Below are positions 10,815 to 19,571 of a stretch of 64,000 nucleotides of DNA, piece by piece. Position numbers and translations under genes: made by a program. This stretch comes from Albimonas pacifica (lineage in GTDB: Bacteria > Pseudomonadota > Alphaproteobacteria > Rhodobacterales > Rhodobacteraceae). Each line of letters begins with the position of its first letter. Within the stretch, counting starts at the first letter, position 1. The stretch is taken from the NCBI RefSeq assembly GCF_900113695.1, contig NZ_FOQH01000001.1, forward strand, positions 248,001 through 312,000, given 5' to 3'. The notes under the pieces are model-generated. The model worked only from the letters and a program-made list of their open reading frames with translations. It did no database searches and had not been told where the DNA came from.

Positions 10815-11653
10815 GCGTCTTCTGCGACCGGGTCTGCCGCCTGGGCGAGGGGGCGCTGTGGCACCCGCTGCGCGGCCAGCTGTTCTGGTTCGACATCCTG
10901 GGCAAGCGCCTGATGACCCGCACCGGGGCGGGCCCGGCCGAGTGGCGCTTCCCCGAGCACGCCTCCGCCGCCGCCTGGATCGACCGCGACCACCTGCTGG
11001 TCGCGACCGAGACCGCGCTGCGCCGCTTCCACATCCCCACGGGCGAGCACGAGAAGCTGGTCGACCTCGAGGCCGGGAGCCCCGCCACCCGCTCCAACGA
11101 CGGCCGGGCGGATCCCTTCGGCGGCTTCTGGATCGGCACCATGGGCAAGGCGGCGGAGGCGGGGGCGGGCGCGATCTACCGCTACCACCGCGGCGCGCTG
11201 GAGCGGCTGTTCCCCGCGATCACGATCCCCAACGCCATCTGCTTCGCGCCCGACGGGCGGCTCGCCTATTTCGCCGACACGGCGGAGCAGCGGATCCTGC
11301 AGGTCGCGCTCGACGCCGAGGGCTGGCCGGCCGGCGAGCCGGAGGTCTTCGCCGACCTGCGCCCCGAGGGCCTGTTTCCCGACGGCGCCGTGACCGACGC
11401 CGAGGGGGCGCTGTGGAACGCGCAATGGGGCGCCGGGCGCGTGGCCCGCTACCGTCCCGACGGCCGCTTCGACCGGGCGCTGGCGGTGGGCGGCCTGCAC
11501 GCCTCCTGCCCCGCCTTCGGCGGCGAGGGGCTGCGGGACCTGTTCGTGACCACCGCCACCCAGGACCTCGCGGCCCCCGACGCCGCGCAGGGCCTCACCT
11601 ACCGCCTGTCGCCGGGCGTCGCGGGACGCGCGGAGCCGCCGGCCGTCGCGTGA
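10811..11653 (+). CDS. SMP-30/gluconolactonase-family sugar lactonase
   Basis: A 280-residue six-bladed beta-propeller lactonase of the SMP-30/LRE family. The usual divalent-metal ligands can be placed: E13 (RLGEGALWHP), N141 (TIPNAICF) and D191 (PDGAVTDAEG), and the segment RSNDGRADPFGGFWIGTM is diagnostic for the family. It would hydrolyse the aldonolactone produced by the 1-dehydrogenase at 5199, giving the acid used by the dehydratase at 3455. The start is a GTG overlapping the yjfF stop. Preference for galactono- or arabinono-lactone is inferred from context. Confidence 0.88.
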   Translation: MSVFCDRVCRLGEGALWHPLRGQLFWFDILGKRLMTRTGAGPAEWRFPEHASAAAWIDRDHLLVATETALRRFHIPTGEHEKLVDLEAGSPATRSNDGRADPFGGFWIGTMGKAAEAGAGAIYRYHRGALERLFPAITIPNAICFAPDGRLAYFADTAEQRILQVALDAEGWPAGEPEVFADLRPEGLFPDGAVTDAEGALWNAQWGAGRVARYRPDGRFDRALAVGGLHASCPAFGGEGLRDLFVTTATQDLAAPDAAQGLTYRLSPGVAGRAEPPAVA

Positions 11654-11749
11654 CGGCCGCGCTGCCGAAGGCCGGCCGGCCGCCGGCGTGGGACGCAGGA
11701 TCGGAGGCCGGGTCATGCCGGCCTGTCCCGCAGGACGCGTGGGGGCGGC

Positions 11750-11944
11750 TCAGCCCCGGACGGGGTGGCCGAAGACCTGGGGGGCGCCGCTGCGCCAGGC
11801 GCGATGGCTCTTGCACCGCCGGCAGATGCGCTCGCCCGACCACTCGCTCTCGAAGGGGGCGCGGCAGGTCAGGCAGTCGCGGGTGCGCGCGACGTCGTCG
11901 GCGCGGCGCAGGGGGCGGTGGAGCTCGTCCGTCGGATCGGTCAT
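11750..11944 (-). CDS. Small zinc-ribbon protein
   Basis: A 64-residue protein with two CxxC knuckles (C24/C27 in DCLTCRAPF and C41/C44 in ICRRCKS), separated by a conserved-looking FESEWSGER stretch. Short proteins with this pattern are common in alphaproteobacteria and are presumed to bind one zinc ion; no function is established. It faces the lactonase gene (convergent) and reads away from the unexplained region to its right. Confidence 0.72.
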   Translation of the reverse strand: MTDPTDELHRPLRRADDVARTRDCLTCRAPFESEWSGERICRRCKSHRAWRSGAPQVFGHPVRG

Positions 11945-12159
11945 TGCGGCTCATTCTCCTGGATCGGCGAGCGGGCGACGCGCTTGCGCCGGCGGGGGGC
12001 TGCGCCTCGGCGGCGGGGATCGTCATCGCGTAGTCGTCATCCGCCCGGGCCGCAGGCATCGACGCGCCGCGCCGGCCGTCCTGACGCCGGCCCCGGCGCG
12101 CGATGCGAAAAGCGCATGCTGAGCGTCAACGATATCTGGGGTGAAAGGGGGAGAATTCA

Positions 12160-12216
12160 ATGAAGATGAATGCAATTCATCTGATGACATATGAATCATG
12201 GCGAGACGGACGGTGA
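12160..12216 (+). CDS. Possible 18-residue leader peptide
   Basis: An ATG at 12160 preceded by a GGGGGAG stretch opens an 18-codon frame (starts MKMNAIHLMTYES) ending at TGA 12214-12216. Its codon use is AT-rich, unlike every other gene here. It lies in the leader of the two-gene Hint locus and contains the palindrome 12164-12182. It could be a leader peptide or a chance frame in a regulatory region; I lean to the latter. Confidence 0.2.
   Translation: MKMNAIHLMTYESWRDGR
12164..12182. promoter_or_regulatory. Palindromic operator candidate
   Basis: Two perfect 8-bp arms (AGATGAAT and ATTCATCT) flank a 3-base centre in the AT-rich patch. The length and spacing fit a dimeric helix-turn-helix regulator site. 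No known consensus is recognised. Confidence 0.4.
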
Positions 12217-12482
12217 AATTCAGGGCTCTGATTTCGGAATCTCCAGTTTTATTTTGACAGGTCGCCCCGGCCGGGGTCGCGACCCGAGCATCGAGCGCCC
12301 GTCGCGTCGCCCGCGCGGCCCCGGATCCGAGGCGCTCTCGGGCGCCCCGCCGGACGGTCCGCGGCAGTGCTGGCGCGCGGACCGCCGCGCCGGGGCCGCC
12401 TGCCGACGGGCGCGCGCCCTTGCGGGGGGCGCGTCCGACGGGGGATGCCGGCGATGTGAGCGGGCCGAGGCTCGCCCCAAGG

Positions 12483-12511
12483 TTGACGCTGGCGCGGAAG
12501 CGGCGTAGCTT
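12483..12511 (+). promoter_or_regulatory. Sigma70-like promoter candidate upstream of the Hint locus
   Basis: TTGACG and TAGCTT are separated by exactly 17 bases and lie about 480 bases before the ATG at 12993. Spacing and the -35 box are good; the -10 box is only partly canonical. If used, it would give a long 5' untranslated leader. Confidence 0.3.
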
Positions 12512-12992
12512 TACGTTGCGGCCTCAAGTAGATGAACCGCAGCGTATCGAACGCAGGCCCAGCGTACCAGGGAGGGCTTTAAGTTGATTTCGAACACCGG
12601 CTGACGCGCCGTTCTGCGCGCGCGAATTTCAGACAGCTCGTGCGGTTTCACCGGCGCAACCTCATCGCGACAGGATCGAGACAGGGCGGATAGCCGTCGG
12701 CCGCGCCCGCGGCCGCCGAGGCCATGCGCGTGGCGTCCCGATCCTCCAGCGGTCCCCCGACCCGCTCCGCACGGCCGCTTCCCGGCGCCGAGGCGAGGGA
12801 GCGGGCGTGGGCGGACGCATGCCGGCGACCGCGTGACGAGGGCTTTCCGGGGCCTCCCGGATCGCGCGCTCCGTCGACGCGTGCGTCGACGGCTGATCAG
12901 GCGCCGGCCGCCGGCCCTGTTCTCCGATCCGTTTGCGACCCCGTGACAGAGCCGGCCGGCGCCGAGGCGCCCTGTCGGCAGGAGCCGAAACC

Positions 12993-15900
12993 ATGAACAT
13001 GCTCGTCCCCCTCGCCCCCGTCCGCGACCGCGACCGCGAGCGCAGCCGCCCCCGCCGGGGCCGGCCGCTGCGCTCGCGCGCCGCCATCGGGCCGCGCATC
13101 GCCGAAGTCCACGACCTGACGCTGATCCCGATGGAGGACGCCGCCTCGCCGCTCGCGGCCGGGCTGCGGGCCGAGCGGACGCCGACCTCGGTGATCCTGG
13201 TGCGCCCGGAGCAGGGCGATCTCGCGGGCGAGCAGCTGTTCATCGACCACGTCCCCGTCCCGCGGGAGAGCTTCCGCTACGACGCCCACGACCGGGTGCT
13301 GACCTGGGAGGGGCCCCACGGCGGCGGACGCCTGCACCTGACCCATGACGGAACCGGCGGCGTGGGCACGGTGGGGTCGGCCGAGGCGGTGATCTCGGTG
13401 ACCGCCGCCGCCACCGCGGTCTTCGACTGCGACGTGGCCCCCGACGCCGGGGTCGCCTACGTCACCTCGGGCGGCCAGGCGGTGGCGCTGGACTGGGACC
13501 CGGCCTCCCCCGCCTGGCAGGCCGCCGACTGGGCCGGCGGCAAGGGACGCCTGCGGCTGACCTACACGGTGACGCCGGGCGGGCCGATCGCGCCGCCCAC
13601 CTTCACCTTCCTCTTCGCCGACAAGCTGACGGGGGACGAGTGGCAGGCCCCGCTCGGCAGCTTCGACGCCTCGCTGCAGCTCGCCGAGCACGACGGCCAG
13701 ACCGTCTGGGCGCTGGCTTTCAAGAGCCTGGCGGGCCCCGACCCCGACACCGTCCAGCCCGACGGGACCGCGCCCAGCGGCGACCAGCCCGACAGCGTCT
13801 TCCCCTACTGGATGATGCTGCGCGAGGACGCGGCCGCCCTGCGCCTCGACGGCGCGCTGGAGGTGGACGCCATCGCCCCCAACGGCACGCTGCTGGGCCT
13901 GCGGGGCGAACGCGCCTGGCCGGCGGCGACGGGGATCTACTCTCGCTCGGCCCGGCATGCGCCCTTCGGGGTCTTCGGCGGCCGCCTGCACCTGGGCGGC
14001 GAGGCGGTGGAGGCCTCGGTCCTGCGGGGGCGGGAGCTGCGCTGGTCGGGCCTCGACCCCGAGGCGGCGGCCCGCGCGGGCCTTCCGACCGAGGGGCGGA
14101 TGACCTTCTCGGCCGACGGCGGCCGGGCGCGGGTCGGCGACGACGCCGTGCGCCGCCTCCCCGCCGAGACCGCCCACCGCGCCGTCGAGCGCCACGCCGA
14201 GGCCCACCCCGCGCTGCACGCCCGCTTCGCGACGCTGGCCGAGACGGCGGCGGCGGCCGCCGCCTCGCCGCTGACCATCTACGGCCTGCTGGCGATGAAC
14301 GGCTTCGTGCAGAACGACAAGGGCCAGTGGAGCGACGCGGTGCAGAGCGCCGTGACCGGCGACCTCGGCGAGATCATGAACAGCTTCATCCCGACCGACA
14401 TGTGGTCGCTGCTGTTCCCCGGCACGCCCCATCCCACCGTCTCCGGCGAGGTCGCCCGCATCGCGGCGAGCCCGGTGCCGGGCGTGGCCGATCCCGGCGC
14501 GTGGTACGGGCGCATGGCGACGGCGGTGATGACCCAGGGGCTGTCGTCCTCCACGCTCTCGGCCGCGCAGCAGATGAACGGGCCGCGGGCGGCGCAGTGG
14601 CTGCGGACCGAGATCGCCGCCTCGCGCGTCTACAACACCCACAGCCAGCGCCTGTTCGAGTACCGCTGGCAGGAACGCTTCCCCCTGACCGCCGACTACC
14701 TGCAGGACCAGATCGACCGCGCGCCCGAGTATGCGACGATCATCGACCAGCAGGTGGCCGCCGACATCGCCGACATCCAGGCCAACGTCACCGTGGACGG
14801 CAACTCGCCCCCCGACCTCAAGCAGACGCTGATCGCGGACGTGCAGCAGGCGGGCGACTACGCCAAGCAGCAGAACCTGTTCTGGGCCTTCGCCTTCTAC
14901 ACCTACAACACCGCCCCCGCGGTGCTGGCCAACATCGCCCTGCAGATGGGGATCTCGACCGGCTCCTCGGACGGGATGACGCTGACGCGGCTGTTCCAGC
15001 AGAACGCGGCGGTGCTGACGGCGCTGGACCCCTCGGGCGTGTTCTCCAAGAAATACACCGACACGATCAGCGCCTTCCTGTCGACCAACATCGTTCCGAG
15101 CATGTACAGCTTCGAGAACGACTCCACGACCTTCGACATCATCAAGCAGTATCTGGAAACCTTCGTCCAGAACAACATCAACAACGAAGACGAGCAGATC
15201 CGCGAGGCGGCCGAGAAGCTGGCCACGTTCCTGGCGGACGAGAACGCCGACCAGATGCTGCGCGACTCGATCGAGGCGTTGGTGGGCTTCTCGGAGGCGG
15301 TGGACGAGGCGCTGTCCTTCCCCTACGTCGCCAAGACCTTCGTCGCCTGGTTCTCGAAGACCTTCCCCAAGTTCTCCACCGTCTCGTCGATCTTCGGGTC
15401 GGTGCTGATGACCGGGATCGCGGGGCTGGCGCTGTTCAACCTGCTGGGCGCCTTCAAGCAGTGGGACAAGCTCGACGCCGCCCAGAAGACCGAAGTGATC
15501 CTGAACGCGGTGCAGATGGGCATCCAGTTCCTGGCCGCGGTGGTCAAGCGCGGGGTGCGGATCTACGCGCTCTACTCGGCCGAGGGGCTGACCAAGTGGC
15601 AGCGCATCGGCGGCATCAGCCGGGTCTTCGCCCAGGGCGAGTCCGACGCGCTGGAGGCGGCGCTGCAGCGCATCGGCAACACCACCGCCCGCTTCCTCGG
15701 CGACACCGAGGGCAGCGTCGGCAAGTTCGCCGAGGACGTGCGCCCGCTGCTGGCCCTCGAAGGGGAGGTGGAGCAGGCGGAGCTGAGCCTCGCGGCCAAG
15801 GTCTTCGGGCGCAGTCTCGACGAGTTCGTGGCCACCCGCATCGGGCCGCTGTTCATCCTGGCGGGCATCGGCTTCTCGATCTACGAGATCGCCACCGGCG

Positions 15901-17033
15901 ACCAGGGCGTGGCGCTGGCCTCGGACATCCTCAACATCGTCAGCGGCGCGCTGACCATCTTCGCCACCGTGGGCGCCTGGGCCATCGACGTGGGCTTCAT
16001 CGCGGCCGAGAGCATCCTCGCCCCGATCATCGCGGTGGCGGGGCCGCTGGCGGTGCTGCTGGCGCTCGTGGGCGTGGGCCTGCTGATCTACCAGATGTTC
16101 CGCAAGCCGCCGGATCCGGTGCAGGAGTTCGTGGACGATTACGTGAAGCCCGCGGGGCTGGCGGTCAGCGCCCGGGCCTCGGCGGTCGATTATTTCGTGC
16201 CCTTCCTCAACAAGGACAAGAACGACCTCCTGATGGTGGGGACCACCGTCGCCCAGGGGCTGACGCTGCTCGCCGGGGCCGACGGCGCGGCGGGGCTGGG
16301 CGCGCCCACCACGCTGCCCGACGCCGTGCAGCAGATCGAGACCGACGGGACCGGCCTGAGCCGGGTGTTCACCGTGGTGGTCGAGGAGGGCGAGACCTAT
16401 CCGGTCACCCGCTACCTGTCGCTGATGGACGACGGCTCGATCCGCTACGCGCCGCGGCTGAAGCCCAAGGCCGACGGCGACGCCCCGAAGGCCGCCGACG
16501 GGGACGGGCCGAAGGTCGTGACCCAGACCTGGCGCTTCGCCGCCATGGGCCACGCCCAGCTCAACAGCGCCGGCCAGCCGCTGTCGCTCGCCTGCGCGAT
16601 CCAGGTGGTGAGACCCCCGGCGCCGGAGGGCGCCGCGCCCGCCGACGAGGCCCTCGAATTCCTGGTCGCGGGCGAGGGACGGCTCCAGTTCTCGCCGCTC
16701 CCCATTCCCTGGCTGCTCGCCATGTCGGGGATGTCGCCCAACTACATGCACCGCCCCGACATCAGCTTCGTGCTCAACAGCCGCCCCGCGGTGCAGGAGT
16801 CCTACGCCCCCAGCTTCGGCGTGCTGCCCAGCACGCCCTGGACCGCGGAGCTCTCCGGCGATCCGCTGCCGGCCTTCCTCGGCTTCGACGCGGCCACCGG
16901 GCGGATTGCGCCCAACGGCGGGACCGCGACGCCCGAGAGCCGGGCCGCCGTGCATGAGACGGTGACGAACACGCTGGGCTCGGCCACGGTCGACTTCGCG
17001 GTGATCGTCAAGGCGCCGGCGACGCCGTCGTGA
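12993..17033 (+). CDS. Unrecognised 1,346-residue protein with a C-terminal hydrophobic cluster
   Basis: I do not recognise this family. The ATG at 12993 has a clear AGGAG eight bases upstream. Three zones are visible. Residues about 35-425 are beta-rich, with Gly/Asp-rich strands and no signal peptide (the N-terminus is Arg-rich). Residues about 425-940 look largely helical with many Asn, Gln and aromatic residues, including a hydrophobic stretch at 796-822. Residues 954-1036 form a strongly hydrophobic cluster able to make three to four membrane helices, followed by a basic RKPPD turn and a beta-like tail to 1346. Codon use in the helical zone includes more AAC, AAG and ATC than neighbours. 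The stop overlaps the GTG of the Hint-domain gene, so the two products are probably made together. The layout resembles large secreted or pore-forming proteins, but that is only an analogy. Confidence 0.8.
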   Translation: MNMLVPLAPVRDRDRERSRPRRGRPLRSRAAIGPRIAEVHDLTLIPMEDAASPLAAGLRAERTPTSVILVRPEQGDLAGEQLFIDHVPVPRESFRYDAHDRVLTWEGPHGGGRLHLTHDGTGGVGTVGSAEAVISVTAAATAVFDCDVAPDAGVAYVTSGGQAVALDWDPASPAWQAADWAGGKGRLRLTYTVTPGGPIAPPTFTFLFADKLTGDEWQAPLGSFDASLQLAEHDGQTVWALAFKSLAGPDPDTVQPDGTAPSGDQPDSVFPYWMMLREDAAALRLDGALEVDAIAPNGTLLGLRGERAWPAATGIYSRSARHAPFGVFGGRLHLGGEAVEASVLRGRELRWSGLDPEAAARAGLPTEGRMTFSADGGRARVGDDAVRRLPAETAHRAVERHAEAHPALHARFATLAETAAAAAASPLTIYGLLAMNGFVQNDKGQWSDAVQSAVTGDLGEIMNSFIPTDMWSLLFPGTPHPTVSGEVARIAASPVPGVADPGAWYGRMATAVMTQGLSSSTLSAAQQMNGPRAAQWLRTEIAASRVYNTHSQRLFEYRWQERFPLTADYLQDQIDRAPEYATIIDQQVAADIADIQANVTVDGNSPPDLKQTLIADVQQAGDYAKQQNLFWAFAFYTYNTAPAVLANIALQMGISTGSSDGMTLTRLFQQNAAVLTALDPSGVFSKKYTDTISAFLSTNIVPSMYSFENDSTTFDIIKQYLETFVQNNINNEDEQIREAAEKLATFLADENADQMLRDSIEALVGFSEAVDEALSFPYVAKTFVAWFSKTFPKFSTVSSIFGSVLMTGIAGLALFNLLGAFKQWDKLDAAQKTEVILNAVQMGIQFLAAVVKRGVRIYALYSAEGLTKWQRIGGISRVFAQGESDALEAALQRIGNTTARFLGDTEGSVGKFAEDVRPLLALEGEVEQAELSLAAKVFGRSLDEFVATRIGPLFILAGIGFSIYEIATGDQGVALASDILNIVSGALTIFATVGAWAIDVGFIAAESILAPIIAVAGPLAVLLALVGVGLLIYQMFRKPPDPVQEFVDDYVKPAGLAVSARASAVDYFVPFLNKDKNDLLMVGTTVAQGLTLLAGADGAAGLGAPTTLPDAVQQIETDGTGLSRVFTVVVEEGETYPVTRYLSLMDDGSIRYAPRLKPKADGDAPKAADGDGPKVVTQTWRFAAMGHAQLNSAGQPLSLACAIQVVRPPAPEGAAPADEALEFLVAGEGRLQFSPLPIPWLLAMSGMSPNYMHRPDISFVLNSRPAVQESYAPSFGVLPSTPWTAELSGDPLPAFLGFDAATGRIAPNGGTATPESRAAVHETVTNTLGSATVDFAVIVKAPATPS

Positions 17034-19522
17034 CCTATCCCGAGCTCGAGGAGGCGCTGGCCGACGCCCTGATCGCCGCCATTCCCAATGCAGGTCCCGG
17101 GCGCGCCGCCGCGCCCGGGGAGGGACCCGGAGCGGGCGGCCTCGCCGCCCCTCCCCCCGCCGCGGGGCCCGGGCCGGAGGCCGCGCTGCGCGCGGTCCTC
17201 GCCTCGCAGGCGCTGGAGGCGCTGATCGACGCGCTGCCCTACTACGCGGACCCGGCCTACGTGAGCCAGTTCCGCGCCGGTCTGGCCAACCTCGCCGAGA
17301 TCAACCTGCCCAACGACAAGATCGCGCCGCAGCCCTCGGAGTCGGGCTTCGGCTACTACAACAGCTACAGCTACAACGGCCCCTACTCGGGCTATCGCCA
17401 CGCCTTCTTCACCAACGTGGGGGGGAGCGCGGCGGCCGCCGCCATCGGCCCCGGGCTGCAGGCCGCGAACCCGGGCATCACCGCGGCGTGGTGGGGCGGC
17501 TACGGGCTGGCGCTGCTGACCGACGCGGCGCGCGCGCGCGCCGGCTTCGACGTGGACTCGGGCCGGCTCGCCGGGGCGATGGGCGACGCGGACCGCGCCT
17601 TGCGGGGATCGATGTGGGCGGCCTCGCTGGGCATGATCCGCGGGGGCTGGGCCCCCACGACGAACGCCTGGGCCCAGCTGCAGGCGGCCGGCGGCCTCGA
17701 GGAGGCGCGCGCGGAGCTCGCGGCCGGGATCTGCTCGGCGGGGTTCATCGCCAACATCAACGAGGCGCTGTCGATGGGCGGCGATTCCACCAACGCGGCC
17801 GCCTGGTTCCTCTATCACAACTGGATCCTTGTGGCGCTGCTGGGCGGCGACCCCGACGCGGTGATCGCCGCCGCCCAGGCCGCCGGAATGGACGTGCCCG
17901 AGGAGCTGGCCCCCGGGACCTGGCGCTCCGGCTACACCGCCTGGTACGCCGCCCTGAACGGCGAGGACGTCGCCGCCCAGGCCGGCGGCCGCCTGGTCGA
18001 GGGGATGCCCGAACGCTCGACCCTGATCGTCTCGGGCTCCTATTTCCCGATCGACAGCAATGTGACCGCCGACAAGGGCTATTCCCTCAGCCTCGGGGTC
18101 TGGGGGCCGCTGAACCGCTACTACCAGCCGCCGTCGAGCTGCTTCGCCGACGGCGCCGGGGTGCTGATGGCGGACCTCTCGGTCAAGGCGATCGAGACGG
18201 TGGTCGAGGGCGACGCGGTCTGGACCCCGCAGGGCCCGCGCCGCGTGGCGCTGGTCGAGCGGCCGCTCAGCCGCCGCGCGCTCGCCCGGATCGCGGGCCT
18301 CGCGCTCGGCGCGACCGAGGGCCATCCCCTGCGCCGGCCCGAGGACGGCGGCCCGCGCTACGCCGCGCTGAACGCCTGGAGCCTGCATGACGGCGTGCCC
18401 ACCATGGCCGAGAGCGGCGTGGTCGAGCTCTCGCCCGGCGTGACGCTGGCGGCCGTCGACCGGCAGGGCCGCCCGCAGCCCTTCCAGGTCGAGGAGATGA
18501 GCGTCGAGCCGGCCCGGCCCGAGGGGGAGGAGGTCCGCGTCCACGACCTGCTGCTGGAGAACTGGGAGCGGGACCGGCCGGCCTATTACGTCGGCGGCCC
18601 GGACCTGTTCGTGGCGGCGGAGGCGGAGTCCTCCGATCCGCTGCGCGAGCCCAAGGCCTCGCTGACCCTGCTCTCGGCGCTGGCGCACGCGGTTCCGGCG
18701 AGCCGGGCGTCGCTCGCCGCGCCCCACCTGCAGGCGCCGGCGCTGGTGCGACGGCTGCCCGCGGCGGACGCCTTCGACGCCGCGCGGCGGGCGGCCTGGT
18801 CGGCCGCAGGCGGCGTGCGGGCGGCGGCGCCCTCGATCCCGGGGCCGGAGTTCTACATGACCGACGGCGCCTGGGAGCCGCATGCCACCCTGCTCGAGGC
18901 GCAGCTCCTGCGCCGCTTCGCCCGGACCTGGCGGCGGTTCCTCGCCACCGGCTGGCGGGACGAGACGCCGGGGCGGGCGCCCGGCGACCGGCTGACCGTG
19001 CTGGTCCACGACCTCGAGCTCGCCGGCGACGCGCCGGTCGAGGCGGGCGCGCCGGCGGTCCTGCGCCTCGCCGTGCAGGACCACGGGCTGCACCCCGAGA
19101 CCGGTCTCGCGCGCGAACTGAGGGCCGAGCCGCGGGCCGACCGGCGCTGGCATCCGCGGTTCGACGCGCTGCTCGACTTCGGGCCCTTCGCCCCCAGCCC
19201 AGACGCGGCGCTGGAGATCGCCTGGATGGTCGCGGGCCGTCCCGCCGCCCGGCTGCGCCTGCCGGTGGGCGGGGCGCAGGCCGGCGCGCCCTCGCGCGAG
19301 CATTTCCTGGTCTCGCCGGAGGGCGCGCCGCTGGGGCGGATCGCGCTCGACCTGGGCTGGCGCGGCGCACCGGCCCGCCGGGCCGAGGCGCGCCGCCGGG
19401 CGGAATGGACCCCGGCCCGCGCCCGCGCCGCGGCCCTCGCGCTCGGCGACGCGCTGGGCCGGTCCCTGGCCGAGGCCGCCGGGGAGACCCGCGCCCGCGG
19501 CCGTCCCCCCGCGGATCCGTGA
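17030..19522 (+). CDS. Hint-domain (Hedgehog/intein-like autoprocessing) protein, 830 residues
   Basis: Residues 371-524 form a Hint-like module. It opens with C371 in SCFADGAGVLMADLSVKAIE and continues to EGDAVWTPQG. The T-x-x-H block is present as T429-E-G-H432 (ATEGHPL), and the module ends with VHDLLLENW...YYVGG (V504 onward). A terminal His-Asn is absent, so cleavage at C371 is plausible but intein-style splicing is not. Residues 1-370 are unrecognised: a Pro/Ala/Gly-rich linker at about 20-60, then a Tyr/Gly-rich stretch (GYYNSYSYNGPYSGYRH) and a helical region. Residues about 540-830 are also unrecognised, with a beta-like block near 650-740 and an Arg/Ala-rich helical tail. GTG start with 4-base overlap to the preceding gene. 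No signal peptide is evident. Confidence 0.82.
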   Translation: MTYPELEEALADALIAAIPNAGPGRAAAPGEGPGAGGLAAPPPAAGPGPEAALRAVLASQALEALIDALPYYADPAYVSQFRAGLANLAEINLPNDKIAPQPSESGFGYYNSYSYNGPYSGYRHAFFTNVGGSAAAAAIGPGLQAANPGITAAWWGGYGLALLTDAARARAGFDVDSGRLAGAMGDADRALRGSMWAASLGMIRGGWAPTTNAWAQLQAAGGLEEARAELAAGICSAGFIANINEALSMGGDSTNAAAWFLYHNWILVALLGGDPDAVIAAAQAAGMDVPEELAPGTWRSGYTAWYAALNGEDVAAQAGGRLVEGMPERSTLIVSGSYFPIDSNVTADKGYSLSLGVWGPLNRYYQPPSSCFADGAGVLMADLSVKAIETVVEGDAVWTPQGPRRVALVERPLSRRALARIAGLALGATEGHPLRRPEDGGPRYAALNAWSLHDGVPTMAESGVVELSPGVTLAAVDRQGRPQPFQVEEMSVEPARPEGEEVRVHDLLLENWERDRPAYYVGGPDLFVAAEAESSDPLREPKASLTLLSALAHAVPASRASLAAPHLQAPALVRRLPAADAFDAARRAAWSAAGGVRAAAPSIPGPEFYMTDGAWEPHATLLEAQLLRRFARTWRRFLATGWRDETPGRAPGDRLTVLVHDLELAGDAPVEAGAPAVLRLAVQDHGLHPETGLARELRAEPRADRRWHPRFDALLDFGPFAPSPDAALEIAWMVAGRPAARLRLPVGGAQAGAPSREHFLVSPEGAPLGRIALDLGWRGAPARRAEARRRAEWTPARARAAALALGDALGRSLAEAAGETRARGRPPADP

Positions 19523-19524
19523 GA

Positions 19525-19565
19525 CGCGGGCGGGTCCCGGGGGCGGCCCCGGGAACCCGCCCGCG
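19525..19565. terminator. Strong hairpin between convergent genes
   Basis: An 18-bp inverted repeat (19525-19542 with 19547-19565, one bulged A) with a 4-base GCGG loop fills the gap between the Hint gene and the LysR gene. There is no T-run, but position and strength suit a bidirectional terminator. Confidence 0.6.
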
Positions 19566-19571
19566 CGCCCG

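Larger units (their letters stand above)
11945..12992. other. Gene-poor 1 kb leader with an AT-rich patch
   Basis: No convincing protein gene is visible over about 1,050 bases upstream of the 1,346-residue protein. Bases 12120-12260 are much richer in A/T than the rest of the window and contain a palindrome and an 18-codon reading frame. A sigma70-like promoter is possible at 12483-12511. Short open frames in the GC-rich remainder (for example 12191-12508 and 12662-13243 on the minus strand) look like chance frames with Arg/Pro/Ala-rich translations. Confidence 0.6.

Noticed and set aside
12254-12259. TTGACA as a -35 box in the AT-rich patch
   Set aside because: The sequence 17 bases downstream is GC-only with nothing like a -10 box; the pair at 12483/12506 is better.
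12191-12508. 105-codon plus-strand frame in the leader region
   Set aside because: It starts in the AT-rich patch but becomes an R/A/G/P-rich chance translation without a ribosome-binding site.
12662-13243. 193-codon minus-strand frame overlapping the start of the large protein
   Set aside because: Ser/Arg/Pro-rich translation, overlaps a well-supported gene and has no recognisable motif.
12897-16955. A 1,352-codon open frame on the minus strand opposite the large protein
   Set aside because: Its translation is a low-complexity G/R/H/V/A mix with no domain, the usual mirror frame of a GC-rich gene. The plus-strand frame has a Shine-Dalgarno, coherent secondary structure and coupling to the next gene.
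18140-18601. A splicing intein inside the 830-residue protein
   Set aside because: The terminal His-Asn and following nucleophile are missing and no homing-endonuclease insert is present, so only Hint-type cleavage is supported.
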